Source of the DNA: an uncultured Blautia sp.
GTDB lineage: Bacteria; Bacillota; Clostridia; Lachnospirales; Lachnospiraceae
Length of the DNA stretch: 31,366 nucleotides
Direction: 5' to 3'
Assembly (NCBI GenBank): GCA_900551075.1
Contig: URVB01000048.1
Coordinates: forward strand, 1 to 31,366
Of this stretch, positions 15,347 to 24,626 are shown piece after piece. Under the pieces are notes generated by a model that was not told where the DNA came from, made no database searches, and saw nothing but the letters and a program-made list of their open reading frames with translations. The position numbers and the translations under genes are program-made. The number at the start of each line of letters is the position of its first letter. Position 1 is the first letter of the stretch.

Positions 15347-16528
15347 TTATTTAGCAATAAAAGACTTCCTTTTACTTACTACATCAAAAATAACTGCTGC
15401 CAGAAGTACCGCACCCTTTACTACCTTCTGCATATTTTGGTCAGTTCCCATGATACTCATACCCTGGTTGATGATCCCCATAAGGACAGCTCCCACAATC
15501 ACTCCCGGTACCGTACCGGTTCCGCCGTATGCAGAGGCGCCGCCGATGAAGCAGGAACCAATGGCATCCATTTCATAGTTGTTTCCGTAAGTAGGCTGAG
15601 CGGAGGTCATACGTGCAACCGTCAAAAGGCCTGCCAGCGCTGCCAAAAATCCCATATTGGCATATGCAATAAAATACACCCTGTTTGTATTGATACCGGA
15701 CAGCCTGGTAGCCTTTTCGTTGCCTCCCACTGCATAAAAATAACGTCCGACAGTGGTTTTGCTGGTGATATATCCATAAACCAATACAACCGCCAGTACC
15801 CATACCAGAGAAGTCGGGATTCCTTTATACCATGCCAGCTTCAAGGTAATAAACAACACAACTGCAACAATGACAACCATCTTTCCGTACATCGCAGCGG
15901 CGCTGCCTGTCTCATACCCGTTTTTCTTACGGTTCATATATCCCCGCAACGTAATCGCTATATAAACAATACAGCAGATAACGCCAACGGCCAGAGCCAC
16001 TCTGTTTATCCCTTCGCCGCCCAGAAAGTCCGGGATATAGCAGTTTGCACCACCGCCGAATAATTTAATAAAAAATTCAGATTTAATCGGCAGCGTCTGT
16101 CCGTTTAATACCACGTTGGACAGACCGCGGAACATCAGCATTCCTGCCAGAGTTACAATAAACGGCGGAATACGGACATATGCAATCCAAAATGCCTGCC
16201 ATGCCCCGATCAATGCGCCCAGTACAAGAGCAAGAATAATAGCCGCGCCATCCGGCAGTCCCATTTTTTCCATGAAGATTCCGCCTGCGGCACCCACAAA
16301 GCACACGACTGAGCCAACAGAAAGGTCAATGTTGCCTCCTGTCAGGATGCACAGCAGCATACCTGTTGCCAGTACAAAAACATATGCGTTCTGTGAAATC
16401 AGGTTCGTAATATTCTGAGGAAACAGAATTTTCCCCTGTGTTCCCCAGGTAAAAAACAGGGTAACCAGCAGCAGCACAAAAATCATTGTATATTTTTGAA
16501 TTCCAGATTTTAATTTTGACTTATCCAT
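15347..16528 (-). CDS. mmsB: Monosaccharide ABC transporter permease (MmsB/GguB type)
   Basis: A CUT2-type permease for a monosaccharide importer, 393 aa with about ten spans. Diagnostic strings are GMLLCILTGGNIDLSVGSVV, IPPFIVTLAGMLMFRG, AVGGNEKATRLSGINTNRV and GGASAYGGTGTVPGVIVGA. It starts three bases after the mmsA stop with AAAGGAG upstream, so it is the last gene of a chvE-mmsA-mmsB operon. Homodimers of such permeases carry xylose, arabinose, glucose, galactose or fucose depending on the organism; context suggests a pentose here. Confidence 0.95.
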   Translation of the reverse strand: MDKSKLKSGIQKYTMIFVLLLVTLFFTWGTQGKILFPQNITNLISQNAYVFVLATGMLLCILTGGNIDLSVGSVVCFVGAAGGIFMEKMGLPDGAAIILALVLGALIGAWQAFWIAYVRIPPFIVTLAGMLMFRGLSNVVLNGQTLPIKSEFFIKLFGGGANCYIPDFLGGEGINRVALAVGVICCIVYIAITLRGYMNRKKNGYETGSAAAMYGKMVVIVAVVLFITLKLAWYKGIPTSLVWVLAVVLVYGYITSKTTVGRYFYAVGGNEKATRLSGINTNRVYFIAYANMGFLAALAGLLTVARMTSAQPTYGNNYEMDAIGSCFIGGASAYGGTGTVPGVIVGAVLMGIINQGMSIMGTDQNMQKVVKGAVLLAAVIFDVVSKRKSFIAK

Positions 16529-16531
16529 CTC

Positions 16532-18070
16532 TTACTCTCCTTTGCTTGACTTTAGAATGCAAGCCATGACTTTTTCCTGGGAAGCTTCCTCTGCACTTAA
16601 TTCTCCCACTATGCGCCCCTCATTCATGACATATATACGGTCGGACATTCCCAATACCTCGGGAAGCTCGGAAGAAATCATAATGACTGATTTCCCTGCG
16701 GCCACCAAATCGTTGATGATCAGGTAAATCTCATACTTTGCACCTACGTCGATTCCCCGTGTGGGCTCATCCAAAATCAGCACATCCGGGTCCGCAAACA
16801 TCCATTTTGCCAGCAATACCTTCTGCTGGTTGCCCCCGCTTAAGTTGCCTACATTCTGCTCTACAGAAGGACACTTGGTTCTCAGCTTTTCCTTATATTC
16901 CACAGCAACCTCATATTCCTTATCTTTGTCAATCACGATTCCGTTGCTGACGCCATTAAGATTGGCAAGCGTTGTGTTTGTTTTAATAGGATTGTCCAAA
17001 ATCAGCCCGTCACCCTTACGGTCCTCCGTCACGTAAGCCAGTTTGTGCTCAATGGCTTCTCTGGAAGAATGCAGATGCACCTCCTTCCCATTCAGAAGCA
17101 GTGTCCCGCTGATATTGGTACCGTAGCTCTTCCCGAAAATGCTCATGGCCAGCTCTGTCCGTCCTGCGCCCATCAGACCGGAAATCCCTACAACCTCGCC
17201 TTTACGCACCTTGAGGGATACATTGTCTACCACCTTCCTCTCAGAATACAACGGATGGTAAACAGTCCAATCCCTTACCTCCATATTGACGTCCCCAATG
17301 CTTACATCCCGGCGCTTCGGAAAACGGTCCGCAATTTCACGTCCAACCATTCCTTTGATAATCCGGTCCTCGGAAAAATCGTCCACGCCCTTGATTAAGG
17401 TTTCTATGGTGGAGCCATCACGGATAACCGTGATTTTATCTGCCACATAAGCAACCTCGTTTAATTTGTGGGTAATGATAATACAGGTCAGACCTTCACT
17501 CTTTAATTTCAGCATCAAATCCAACAGAGCCCTGGAATCTGATTCATTCAAAGAGGAGGTAGGCTCATCCAGAATCAGCAGTTTTGCGTTCTTTGCCAGC
17601 GCCTTGGCAATTTCTACAAGCTGCTGCTTCCCAACACCGATATCCTTAATCAGTGTTCTGGCAGAATCTGACAGACCTACCTGCTTTGTATATTTCTCTG
17701 CCAGCCCATAGGTTTCATCCCAGTTGATGGCAGCCCTTTTTCCACGTTCATTTCCCAGGAACATATTTTCACCGATGGTCATATACGGTATCAGAGCCAG
17801 CTCCTGGTGGATAATTACAATCCCCTTTTCTTCACTGTCCTTGATGTCATGAAAGCTGCATACTTCTCCATTATAAATAATATCGCCCTCATAGGTTCCA
17901 TGAGGATATACACCGGAAAGCACATTCATAAGTGTCGACTTTCCGGCTCCGTTTTCTCCAACCAGGGCATGGATCTCACCTGCCTCTACCTGGAGATTTA
18001 CATTATCAAGTGCTTTTACACCAGGGAATGTTTTGGTGATATTCTTCATTTCCAACAGTATCTTTGCCAA
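16532..18070 (-). CDS. mmsA: Monosaccharide ABC transporter ATP-binding protein (MmsA/GguA type)
   Basis: A 512-aa cytoplasmic ATPase with two fused nucleotide-binding domains. The first has Walker A GENGAGKST (residues 38-46), signature VGKQQLVEIAKAL and Walker B LLILDEPTSSL. The second has the degenerate Walker A GLMGAGRTEL that is normal for CUT2 ATPases, signature LSGGNQQKV and Walker B VLILDEPTRGIDVG. The start codon is TTG at 18070, with GGGAGGGAG just upstream; the product then begins MAKILLEMKNITKTFPGVKA as expected for the family. A GC-rich hairpin separates it from the binding-protein gene. Confidence 0.95.
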   Translation of the reverse strand: MAKILLEMKNITKTFPGVKALDNVNLQVEAGEIHALVGENGAGKSTLMNVLSGVYPHGTYEGDIIYNGEVCSFHDIKDSEEKGIVIIHQELALIPYMTIGENMFLGNERGKRAAINWDETYGLAEKYTKQVGLSDSARTLIKDIGVGKQQLVEIAKALAKNAKLLILDEPTSSLNESDSRALLDLMLKLKSEGLTCIIITHKLNEVAYVADKITVIRDGSTIETLIKGVDDFSEDRIIKGMVGREIADRFPKRRDVSIGDVNMEVRDWTVYHPLYSERKVVDNVSLKVRKGEVVGISGLMGAGRTELAMSIFGKSYGTNISGTLLLNGKEVHLHSSREAIEHKLAYVTEDRKGDGLILDNPIKTNTTLANLNGVSNGIVIDKDKEYEVAVEYKEKLRTKCPSVEQNVGNLSGGNQQKVLLAKWMFADPDVLILDEPTRGIDVGAKYEIYLIINDLVAAGKSVIMISSELPEVLGMSDRIYVMNEGRIVGELSAEEASQEKVMACILKSSKGE

Positions 18071-18113
18071 AATTTCTCCCTCCCTAACTTCTAAAATCCG
18101 ATTCAGGAAATAA

Positions 18114-18137
18114 CAGGCGGGCGCGCAGGCCCGCCTG
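18114..18137 (-). promoter_or_regulatory. GC-rich intercistronic hairpin between chvE and mmsA
   Basis: Perfect 9-bp arms CAGGCGGGC and GCCCGCCTG with loop CTGCGC, followed by TTATTT and not a clear T-run. In sugar transporter operons a stem here usually stabilises the upstream binding-protein message or causes partial termination, giving more binding protein than ATPase. Confidence 0.7.
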
Positions 18138-18176
18138 GATACAACTATTTACTTGGGTACAAAACTGATTATCTGA

Positions 18177-19247
18177 TTACTGCAGCTGATCTTCCGTATA
18201 GTATCCGGAATCAACAAGCATTTCTTTGTAATTGTCTGCTGTTACGGCAACCGGCTCACAAAGGTAAGACGGAATTACACCGGTTCCGTTGTCATAAGTC
18301 TCCGAATCGTTTACCGGGGCTTCTCCGCCCTGCATGATAGCATCAACCATTTCAACAACCTTGGAAGCCAGAGTACGTGTATCCTTGAATACGGACATTG
18401 CCTGTTTCCCATCAATAATATTCGGCATATTTGCAATATCACAGTCCTGGCCTGTGATAATCGGGTATTCACCTGTGTAGTTTGCCGCCAGGGCATTTGC
18501 AACACCGAGAGCGGTTGAATCATTGGATGCCAGAACAGCATCGAGGTTCGTTCCGTCTGCATAATAAGAAGATAAAATATTTTCAAACCTTGCCTGTGCG
18601 GTTTCTGTTGCCCAGTTTGCAGTAGCTACTTCTTCCTTCGTCACCTGTCCGGACGGAACTACCAGCTTTCCTTCGTCAATGTACGGCTGAAGAACATCCA
18701 TTGCACCGCCAAAGAAGAAGTTTACATTGTTATCACCAGGATCACCGGTAACAAGCTCAATATTAAAAGGCCCATCCTGGTTTTCTAAATCCAGTGCTTC
18801 TACAAGATATTCACCCTGGGTCTTACCAACCAGATAATTATCAAATGTAGCATAATAGGAAACAGCATCCGTGTTCATGATCAGACGGTCATAGGCAATA
18901 ACCGGAATGTCAGCCTCTTTTGCTTCTGCAAGAACAGTACCAAGAGAATCACCCTCGATAGAAGCGATCACAAGAAGCTGATCACCGTTTGCAATCATAT
19001 TCTGAACCTGGGATACCTGCTGAGCAACCTCATTGCCAGCGAACTGAAGATCAACCTCATATCCTTTTTCTTCCAGTTCTTTTTTCATGTTCTCGCCGTC
19101 CTGGTTCCATCTCTGCAAATCCTGGGTCGGCATTGCAACACCGATTACGCCCTTGCTCTCATCAGCTTTGACAGCTAAAGCAGGCACTACAACCATGCCT
19201 GCCACCATGGATGCACACAACATGGAGACAATTAATTTTCTTTTCAT
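18177..19247 (-). CDS. chvE: Monosaccharide-binding protein of the ChvE/MmsA/MmsB transporter
   Basis: A 356-aa periplasmic-binding-protein type I (CUT2) protein. Mature strings such as GVAMPTQDLQRWNQDGENMK, IAYDRLIMNTDAVSYYATFD, TGDPGDNNVNFFF and LASNDSTALGVANAL match ChvE-type multiple-monosaccharide binding proteins. The N-terminus is a Sec signal with probable cleavage after Ala25 or Ala28 (VVVPALAVKA). Cys11 is not in a proper lipobox, which is odd for a Gram-positive binding protein. The start at 19247 (MKRKLIVS) has AGGAGG nine bases upstream; a longer frame to 19331 lacks support. First gene of the transporter operon, with its own promoter region downstream of a terminator. Confidence 0.93.
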   Translation of the reverse strand: MKRKLIVSMLCASMVAGMVVVPALAVKADESKGVIGVAMPTQDLQRWNQDGENMKKELEEKGYEVDLQFAGNEVAQQVSQVQNMIANGDQLLVIASIEGDSLGTVLAEAKEADIPVIAYDRLIMNTDAVSYYATFDNYLVGKTQGEYLVEALDLENQDGPFNIELVTGDPGDNNVNFFFGGAMDVLQPYIDEGKLVVPSGQVTKEEVATANWATETAQARFENILSSYYADGTNLDAVLASNDSTALGVANALAANYTGEYPIITGQDCDIANMPNIIDGKQAMSVFKDTRTLASKVVEMVDAIMQGGEAPVNDSETYDNGTGVIPSYLCEPVAVTADNYKEMLVDSGYYTEDQLQ

Positions 19248-19296
19248 GTAAAATCCTCCTTTTTTATGCCGCCTGGCATTTCTTTTTTGTAAAAAC

Positions 19297-19347
19297 AGTG
19301 TAGCATGAAGGATACTGGACTTCGTTGGCAATCAGCCGGACATTTTT
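19297..19347 (-). promoter_or_regulatory. Probable regulated promoter of the chvE-mmsA-mmsB operon
   Basis: Minus strand TGCTACACT gives an extended -10 (TACACT at 19297-19302). There is no good -35, which suits an activator-dependent promoter. A GGACATTTTT (plus-strand) motif at 19338-19347 lies upstream and recurs at 19378-19387 inside the preceding terminator. YesN control is a guess from proximity. Confidence 0.4.
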
Positions 19348-19348
19348 C

Positions 19349-19387
19349 GCAAAAAGAAAAATGCCCTGTAAAAAACAGGACATTTTT
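19349..19387 (-). terminator. Terminator between the sensor genes and the transporter operon
   Basis: Minus strand arms AAAAATGTCCTGT and ACAGGGCATTTTT (13 bp, one G-U pair, 5-base T loop) followed by CTTTTT. It lies 14 bases past the stop of the XylF-like gene. Confidence 0.85.
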
Positions 19388-19401
19388 GCTGCAAAAATTT
19401 C

Positions 19402-20454
19402 CTATTGACTTTTTTCCGGAACGTTCAGATATACATCCTCAGAGGAATGAAAACCTCCATCTATGATAACCTCATCCATATTCTCACTGGTCACGGAAAT
19501 CGGAGTCAGCAGGCAGGAAGGAATTTCTCCGATCCCATCATGAATGGTGGTATTGATTTTCTCCAGCTTTTCTTCCCGGGCCATTTGCACTGCATACTCT
19601 GCTGCCGTCTCTGCCAGTTTTTCCACCGATTTAAATACCGTCATGGTCTGGCTTCCCTCCACGATTCTCTGGCAGGCAGCCAGATCCCCATCCTGACCCA
19701 CCACTGTGACTTCTCCCGCTTTACGGTTTTCCGCAAGAACCCGGATGACCTGTGTGGCAATATCATCATTTCCGCACATAATTCCTTTTACATCAGGATA
19801 TTTCTTCAGAGCCTCCCTCACATAATCTGCCGCCTTTTCTGCAAGCCAGCCTTCACATTGTGCCTCATATACCACATTCAGATTGCTGCCTTTCAGCTCT
19901 TTTTCAAACCCTTCCCTGACCAACAGCACATTATGATCCTCCTCCGGTCCCTGAATCATGTAGATATCGCCGCCATTTGGGATCGCCGCCTTCATCCCCT
20001 GTGCCATCAGTGTGCCTACAGCCCTGTTATCAAAGGACACGTATAAGTCGCATCCTGCCTTTTGCACCAGTCGGTCATAGGAAATAATCTTAATTCCCAT
20101 ATCCTGCGCCTTATGTATGACATCGGAAAGGGCATTGCAGTCTGCTGCAATCACTACAAGGACGTCTATCCCTTTGTCCATCAGGTATTCAATCTGGGAT
20201 ATCTGCTCCTGAACATCACCGTTGGCATTCTGCACGTTTACGGAAGCGCCCATGGTTTTTGCTGTTGAAACGAATGCATCTCTGTCCCTGATCCAGCGCT
20301 CAATGACGTAGGAATCAAAACTCATTCCAATTCTGACAGACTCCTCTTCCTCATTTGCCGCCTGTGTTTCTTCCGATTCTGCCGGCAGCCCGCCGCCGCA
20401 TCCTCCCAGCAGCATACAAAGAAAAACTGCCAACATACATAACAACCGTTTCAA
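19402..20454 (-). CDS. XylF-like sugar-binding lipoprotein encoded next to the two-component system
   Basis: A 350-aa type I periplasmic-binding protein with a lipobox (MLLGGC, lipidated Cys19). The mature domain closely follows E. coli XylF: RIGMSFDSYVIERWIRDRD, VQEQISQIEYLMDKGIDVLV, IISYDRL, YVSFDNRAVG, GQDGDLAACQRI and a tail with SCLLTPISVT and IIDGGFHSSED. The start codon is TTG at 20454, only two bases after the yesN-type stop; Lys-Arg and the signal begin right there, and the first internal ATG would lose them. Because it sits with the kinase and regulator and is cut off from the transporter by a terminator, it may be a sensor accessory subunit and not the transporter's main binding protein. 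Xylose as ligand is inferred from similarity. Confidence 0.88.
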   Translation of the reverse strand: MKRLLCMLAVFLCMLLGGCGGGLPAESEETQAANEEEESVRIGMSFDSYVIERWIRDRDAFVSTAKTMGASVNVQNANGDVQEQISQIEYLMDKGIDVLVVIAADCNALSDVIHKAQDMGIKIISYDRLVQKAGCDLYVSFDNRAVGTLMAQGMKAAIPNGGDIYMIQGPEEDHNVLLVREGFEKELKGSNLNVVYEAQCEGWLAEKAADYVREALKKYPDVKGIMCGNDDIATQVIRVLAENRKAGEVTVVGQDGDLAACQRIVEGSQTMTVFKSVEKLAETAAEYAVQMAREEKLEKINTTIHDGIGEIPSCLLTPISVTSENMDEVIIDGGFHSSEDVYLNVPEKSQ

Positions 20455-20456
20455 TC

Positions 20457-22055
20457 CTATCCCAACCTTTCTCTGTATTCACTGGGTGTCACGCCTTCGT
20501 ATTTTTTGAAAATCCTGCTGAAATAATTCGGATCACTGTATCCTGACATTGCACAGATTTCCTTGATACTGTACATTCTGTTCTTCAAAAGCTGCCTCGC
20601 ATTTTTGATTCTTGTACTGGTAAGATATTCAATGAAATTCTCGCCTTCCTCCTGTTTAAAAAGCTTACTGAAATAATATGGGCTGATATCCACCATGCGG
20701 GATACATCATCCAGAGAAATATCCTTTTGGAAGTTTTCGTCAATATAAGCTTTTGCCTTAGCGATGACAGATTCTGACTCTTTTTCTCTGGTCTTCGCCA
20801 TCCCGTTACATACCAGCTCTGTTTTTTCCAGGAACCATCCCCGCAGGGCCTCGTAATCTTTACATCCCCGGATTTCCTTCAGATAGCTTCCCCGGTAACG
20901 GAGCCCGTATTTCACACCGCCCCCCAAAAAGGCTTTATATTCCACACGCATAATCAATTCCAGAACCTTGATTTCTATATCATCCCGGTATTCCCTGTAA
21001 TTCTCCAGCATCCAGTCAAAAAACACATTCGCCGCTGCTGCGGACCCTGCATAATCTGCCTCAAGAGTCCTTTGGGTATAGCGGGTTTCCAGGTCCAGCG
21101 GATATTCTCCATCGCACTGCTCTGTGACACTTGGAATATCGTTAATATGCACCACATGACTCCTGCCCTCCCTGAGAGCGCGCAGCGCTTCCGAATAGGA
21201 TTCCTTCACACGTTCCAATGAACACACCTTGCCGATGCCGGCCCTGAATTTACTGTCGATACGGTTTTCCAGCTTATGAATCATATTTCTCGCTCTTGTC
21301 AGTATTTCCACACGCTCTTTATATTCTACAGCATCTGTCCTATGAGGAATCAGAAGAACCACACGGTTACTCATAACCGGTCCTGCCAGACAATCAAAAA
21401 AGTCCTTGACGATTTCCCTTAATTCCGGATAAAACCTGCCGGCCCTTACACTTGCCCCCACTTCATTGGTCAGAACGCCGTCTTCCATGCCGTCCCCAAA
21501 TTCCACGACCACCATAAAAGCATAATCATCCTGAATATCCAGAAGCTCCCGGTAGTGATCCTGGTACGCATGGAAATCGTCCTGCAGCAGCAGATTGTGG
21601 ATATACCCCGCTTCAATCATTGGCACTACTGTTTCCAGCTTCTCCCGTATTTCCAGGTCATCACTGCGTTTCCTACGTTCCTCATCCACCAGGTGCATGG
21701 CTTTCAGGCATATGTCTAAAATCGTTTTTTTATTGACTGGCTTCGTAAGATAAGCCAGCACCCCCAAATCAATGGATTCCTTGGCGTAATAAAATTTGTC
21801 GTAAGCTGTAATCACAATAAAAATCGTATTCTCGTTGAATTTCCTGATTTCTCTCATGGCCTGTATGCCGCTTAAGCCAGGCATCTGAATATCCATAAAA
21901 GCAATATCCGGCCTAAAGCTCCCTGCCAGCTCCACGACAGCCCTTCCTGTTTTTGCACAGGCAATTTCACACACACTGCCGAAATTACGCTCGATGATAT
22001 TTTTTAAAGCCTCCCTCATGATTCCTTCATCATCCGCTAATAAAATCCGATACAT
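20457..22055 (-). CDS. YesN-type response regulator, receiver plus AraC HTH
   Basis: A 532-aa two-component regulator. The N-terminal receiver shows ADDE (Asp8/Asp9), phospho-acceptor Asp55 in FMDIQMPG, and the KP pair in LTKPVNK. A long middle region of unknown fold (about 130-420) follows, as usual in YesN proteins. The C-terminal AraC domain (about 430-530) shows ISLDDVSRMVDISPYYFSKL and the second HTH IKEICAMSGYSDPNYFSRIF. The start at 22055 (MYRILLADDE) has GGAAGGGA upstream; a TTG at 22070 is the only longer option. The gene begins 21 bases after the kinase stop, so the pair is coexpressed. Likely targets are the isomerase/kinase and transporter operons. Confidence 0.94.
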   Translation of the reverse strand: MYRILLADDEGIMREALKNIIERNFGSVCEIACAKTGRAVVELAGSFRPDIAFMDIQMPGLSGIQAMREIRKFNENTIFIVITAYDKFYYAKESIDLGVLAYLTKPVNKKTILDICLKAMHLVDEERRKRSDDLEIREKLETVVPMIEAGYIHNLLLQDDFHAYQDHYRELLDIQDDYAFMVVVEFGDGMEDGVLTNEVGASVRAGRFYPELREIVKDFFDCLAGPVMSNRVVLLIPHRTDAVEYKERVEILTRARNMIHKLENRIDSKFRAGIGKVCSLERVKESYSEALRALREGRSHVVHINDIPSVTEQCDGEYPLDLETRYTQRTLEADYAGSAAAANVFFDWMLENYREYRDDIEIKVLELIMRVEYKAFLGGGVKYGLRYRGSYLKEIRGCKDYEALRGWFLEKTELVCNGMAKTREKESESVIAKAKAYIDENFQKDISLDDVSRMVDISPYYFSKLFKQEEGENFIEYLTSTRIKNARQLLKNRMYSIKEICAMSGYSDPNYFSRIFKKYEGVTPSEYRERLG

Positions 22056-22076
22056 CTTCTTCCCTTCCAAAAACTC

Positions 22077-23576
22077 TTATCTGCACTCGCCCTGCTCTGC
22101 CGGAATAAAGGGAATGGTAATCACAACCTCTGTCCCCTGATTTTCCCCGGCGCTAAAGATTTCCAGCAGATTTTCCTGCTTATAATACAGTTCCAGTCTG
22201 CTGATTACGTTATTCAGTCCAATTCCGGTAGAAGTTCCTTCCTGTATTTCACCCTTTCTAATCTGCTCAATACGCTCTCCGGTAATCCCCGCCCCATTGT
22301 CCCTGACGCTGATGCGGATATTTTTGTCTTCTTTTTCAATGTGAAGGGAAATGCAGCCTTCCCATTCAATATTGTGGATTCCATGAGTAACTGCATTTTC
22401 CACGATCGGCTGCAGCATCATACTTGGGACCTTACAATCCAGCACGGCTTCATCTACTTCCTTGGTAAAATGAATTTCTCCCGAAAACCGCACATTTAAA
22501 ATATATATGTAGTTTTCCACCGCATCCACTTCTTCCCATAGGGCTGCCGCTTCATTGTTTTTCTTTACATTGTACCGAAAAAAGTCTGCCATGCGCTCTA
22601 CAAAAACGCTTGTTTTTTCCGCATCCTCCAGCATGGCAAGCTGTGCTCCCGCGTTCAGACAATTAAACAGAAAATGAGGGTTAATCTGCGACTGGAGATA
22701 CTTTAGCTGCGCCTCATTTAAATACTTTTCCATAAGCAGCTCACGCTCCAGCATCCTCTGCTCCTTCTCCATATTTTTCTTCGTAAGCGTAATGTACTCC
22801 TCCAGGCTGGACACCATAGTATTAAAGGTTCTGGTCACAACACCGATTTCATCCTGGGCATCTGTAGCGGGCATTTTTACGTTAAAATTTCCCTGTCCTA
22901 CCAATTTTGCCGTCACAGCAAGATTGGTAAGAGGCGCCACGACTCCCTTTGTCATAAAATAAAGCATCAGAGAGCAGACTCCCATCATGACCACCAGAAT
23001 CACCGTACTGACAATCTCCAGATACTGAATAAGACTCTGGAGAGCACGGTAGCTGGAAGAATTGTTCTTGAACTGCTGACCGTTCAGATTATAAATATAG
23101 GAGTTTAAATACTGGTACAATTCCAGGGATTCCGCGTATGAATTTTTATATTTCTCCACATTTCTTCCACGTTTGGCTGTTACAGTCTCTGCAGTTTTGT
23201 CCAGATACGTTTCCGACATTTTCCGGATATTTTTCTCCAGAAGCTTTACCGGATTCTCCATAACCTGCTCATTCAAACCTTCCAGCATTCCTCTGTACAG
23301 GCCCTCACTCCGGTAATAGCTTTCCAGTGAATCGGATGTCTTCACTGTCAGATAACTGTACATATCTGTCTGAACCGCTTCCAGGTATTCCGCAAGCTCC
23401 GTCAGGTTCACGTTGCTCATATAAACCACATCCAGACTCTGCATAGCTTTCGTCATCTGCCAGTACATCAGCATATTGGTACAAAACAAAATCAGTGCCA
23501 CCAGGCCGACCTGCACAAGAACCTTTGATACCAGAGGAATATTTTTCCAATGCCAGCTTTTATTCTGATTCTGCAT
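22077..23576 (-). CDS. YesM/LytS-type sensor histidine kinase
   Basis: A 499-aa membrane kinase. It has a first span near residues 15-38, an extracytoplasmic helical domain of about 140 residues, a second span near 183-208, a HAMP domain (VVAPLTNLAVTAKLVGQGNF to about 260), a coiled coil, then the His_kinase domain with phospho-His301 in QINPHFLFN. The ATPase part has N-box IVENAVTHG, G1 DNGAGI and G2 GIGLNNV. The start at 23576 (MQNQNKS) is two bases after the stop of the sugar-binding protein gene, with AGGGG upstream; GTG at 23594 is an overlapping alternative. The purely helical outer domain without an obvious ligand pocket fits sensing through a partner binding protein. Confidence 0.94.
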   Translation of the reverse strand: MQNQNKSWHWKNIPLVSKVLVQVGLVALILFCTNMLMYWQMTKAMQSLDVVYMSNVNLTELAEYLEAVQTDMYSYLTVKTSDSLESYYRSEGLYRGMLEGLNEQVMENPVKLLEKNIRKMSETYLDKTAETVTAKRGRNVEKYKNSYAESLELYQYLNSYIYNLNGQQFKNNSSSYRALQSLIQYLEIVSTVILVVMMGVCSLMLYFMTKGVVAPLTNLAVTAKLVGQGNFNVKMPATDAQDEIGVVTRTFNTMVSSLEEYITLTKKNMEKEQRMLERELLMEKYLNEAQLKYLQSQINPHFLFNCLNAGAQLAMLEDAEKTSVFVERMADFFRYNVKKNNEAAALWEEVDAVENYIYILNVRFSGEIHFTKEVDEAVLDCKVPSMMLQPIVENAVTHGIHNIEWEGCISLHIEKEDKNIRISVRDNGAGITGERIEQIRKGEIQEGTSTGIGLNNVISRLELYYKQENLLEIFSAGENQGTEVVITIPFIPAEQGECR

Positions 23577-23578
23577 AA

Positions 23579-24592
23579 CTAATTCCCCTGCCACTGTTTA
23601 CAATTATCTCTGGTAATAAGATTCAAATCCACCGTGTAATAAGAATTCGAGCGTCCTACCTCCCAGTATTCCGTCAGGGCTTCTATGCTGTAGATGCCAA
23701 TCTGTGCCGGATCCATGCTTAAGGTAACCGGAATCAATCCCTTGCTGACTGCATCTGTAATGGTTTTTGAGGTATAAGACCCTACAATGTCCACCTCACC
23801 GACTACATTGTAATCAATCATCGCCTGGTAGGCACACTCTGTCGTAACCTCATCCAGACATACCAGAATTTCCGGCGGCCCTTCCTGAGACTGGAAAACA
23901 ATACGTATGGCTTCCTCTGTATCAAACTGGCTTCTGGCCATCAGGTTTTGGGCCTGTATCTTGATTGTATTATTTCCCCCTGCCTTTGCGGCAACTGCAC
24001 TATTGATCTGCGCATATAGCTGATTTTGCCCCAGGTCCTGCTCCCGGTTCAGAAGCACCAGTACGTTCCTGGTATCTGCGTCCACCAGCTTCGCTACCTG
24101 CGCTCCATATACCTGTCCTAACTGGTAATCGTTGATTCCTACAAAGGACTGCCTGAGACTTTGCGGCGCATCATTCACAATTGTGACAACGGGAATTCCT
24201 TTTTGCACGGCTTCATTGATTTTTTCCGCCAACTGTTCTTCTCCGCTGTATTCCAGTATAATGCCGTCCACCTGGGCGGCAATGCTCATGTCCATGAAAT
24301 CAGCCTTGTCATAATCCTGCCCCCAATCTGTGCCGTTCAGTTCCAGAACAGCGCCATTCTTCAGAGCCTCTTCTCCTGCATTCTCATAGACTGCTTTCCA
24401 GAAGGTAAGATTACGGTTATCTACAATCATTTCATATTGATATTTATAAACCTGATTCATACCCGAGGTATCCACTCCCACACTTTCCATGATTTTATTA
24501 TAGTAGGAAGCCATCAAAATGATAAACAGGCCGGCAACCAATAACGCCAGCAGCATCAGCCAGATTTCCCGCTTTATGGACTTTTTCTTCAT
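23579..24592 (-). CDS. Membrane-anchored sugar-binding protein, likely sensory partner of the kinase
   Basis: A 337-aa protein with one N-terminal hydrophobic helix (residues about 10-29) after KKKSIKRE and no lipobox or clear signal-peptidase site, so it is probably anchored by an uncleaved helix. The rest is a type I periplasmic-binding fold (Peripla_BP_4-like): LTFWKAVYENAGEEALKNGA, VDGIILEYSGEEQLAEKI, GIPVVTIVNDAP, VGINDYQLGQVYG and a late LIPVTLSMDPAQIG. It is immediately upstream of yesM and yesN (2-base gap). That order matches the known XylFII-LytS/YesN three-component systems, where the binding protein delivers the sugar signal to the kinase. It is diverged from XylF, so its ligand is uncertain. 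Confidence 0.88.
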   Translation of the reverse strand: MKKKSIKREIWLMLLALLVAGLFIILMASYYNKIMESVGVDTSGMNQVYKYQYEMIVDNRNLTFWKAVYENAGEEALKNGAVLELNGTDWGQDYDKADFMDMSIAAQVDGIILEYSGEEQLAEKINEAVQKGIPVVTIVNDAPQSLRQSFVGINDYQLGQVYGAQVAKLVDADTRNVLVLLNREQDLGQNQLYAQINSAVAAKAGGNNTIKIQAQNLMARSQFDTEEAIRIVFQSQEGPPEILVCLDEVTTECAYQAMIDYNVVGEVDIVGSYTSKTITDAVSKGLIPVTLSMDPAQIGIYSIEALTEYWEVGRSNSYYTVDLNLITRDNCKQWQGN

Positions 24593-24626
24593 TTTTTTCC
24601 TTCCGGTATTCTCCTGAATTCAACTT

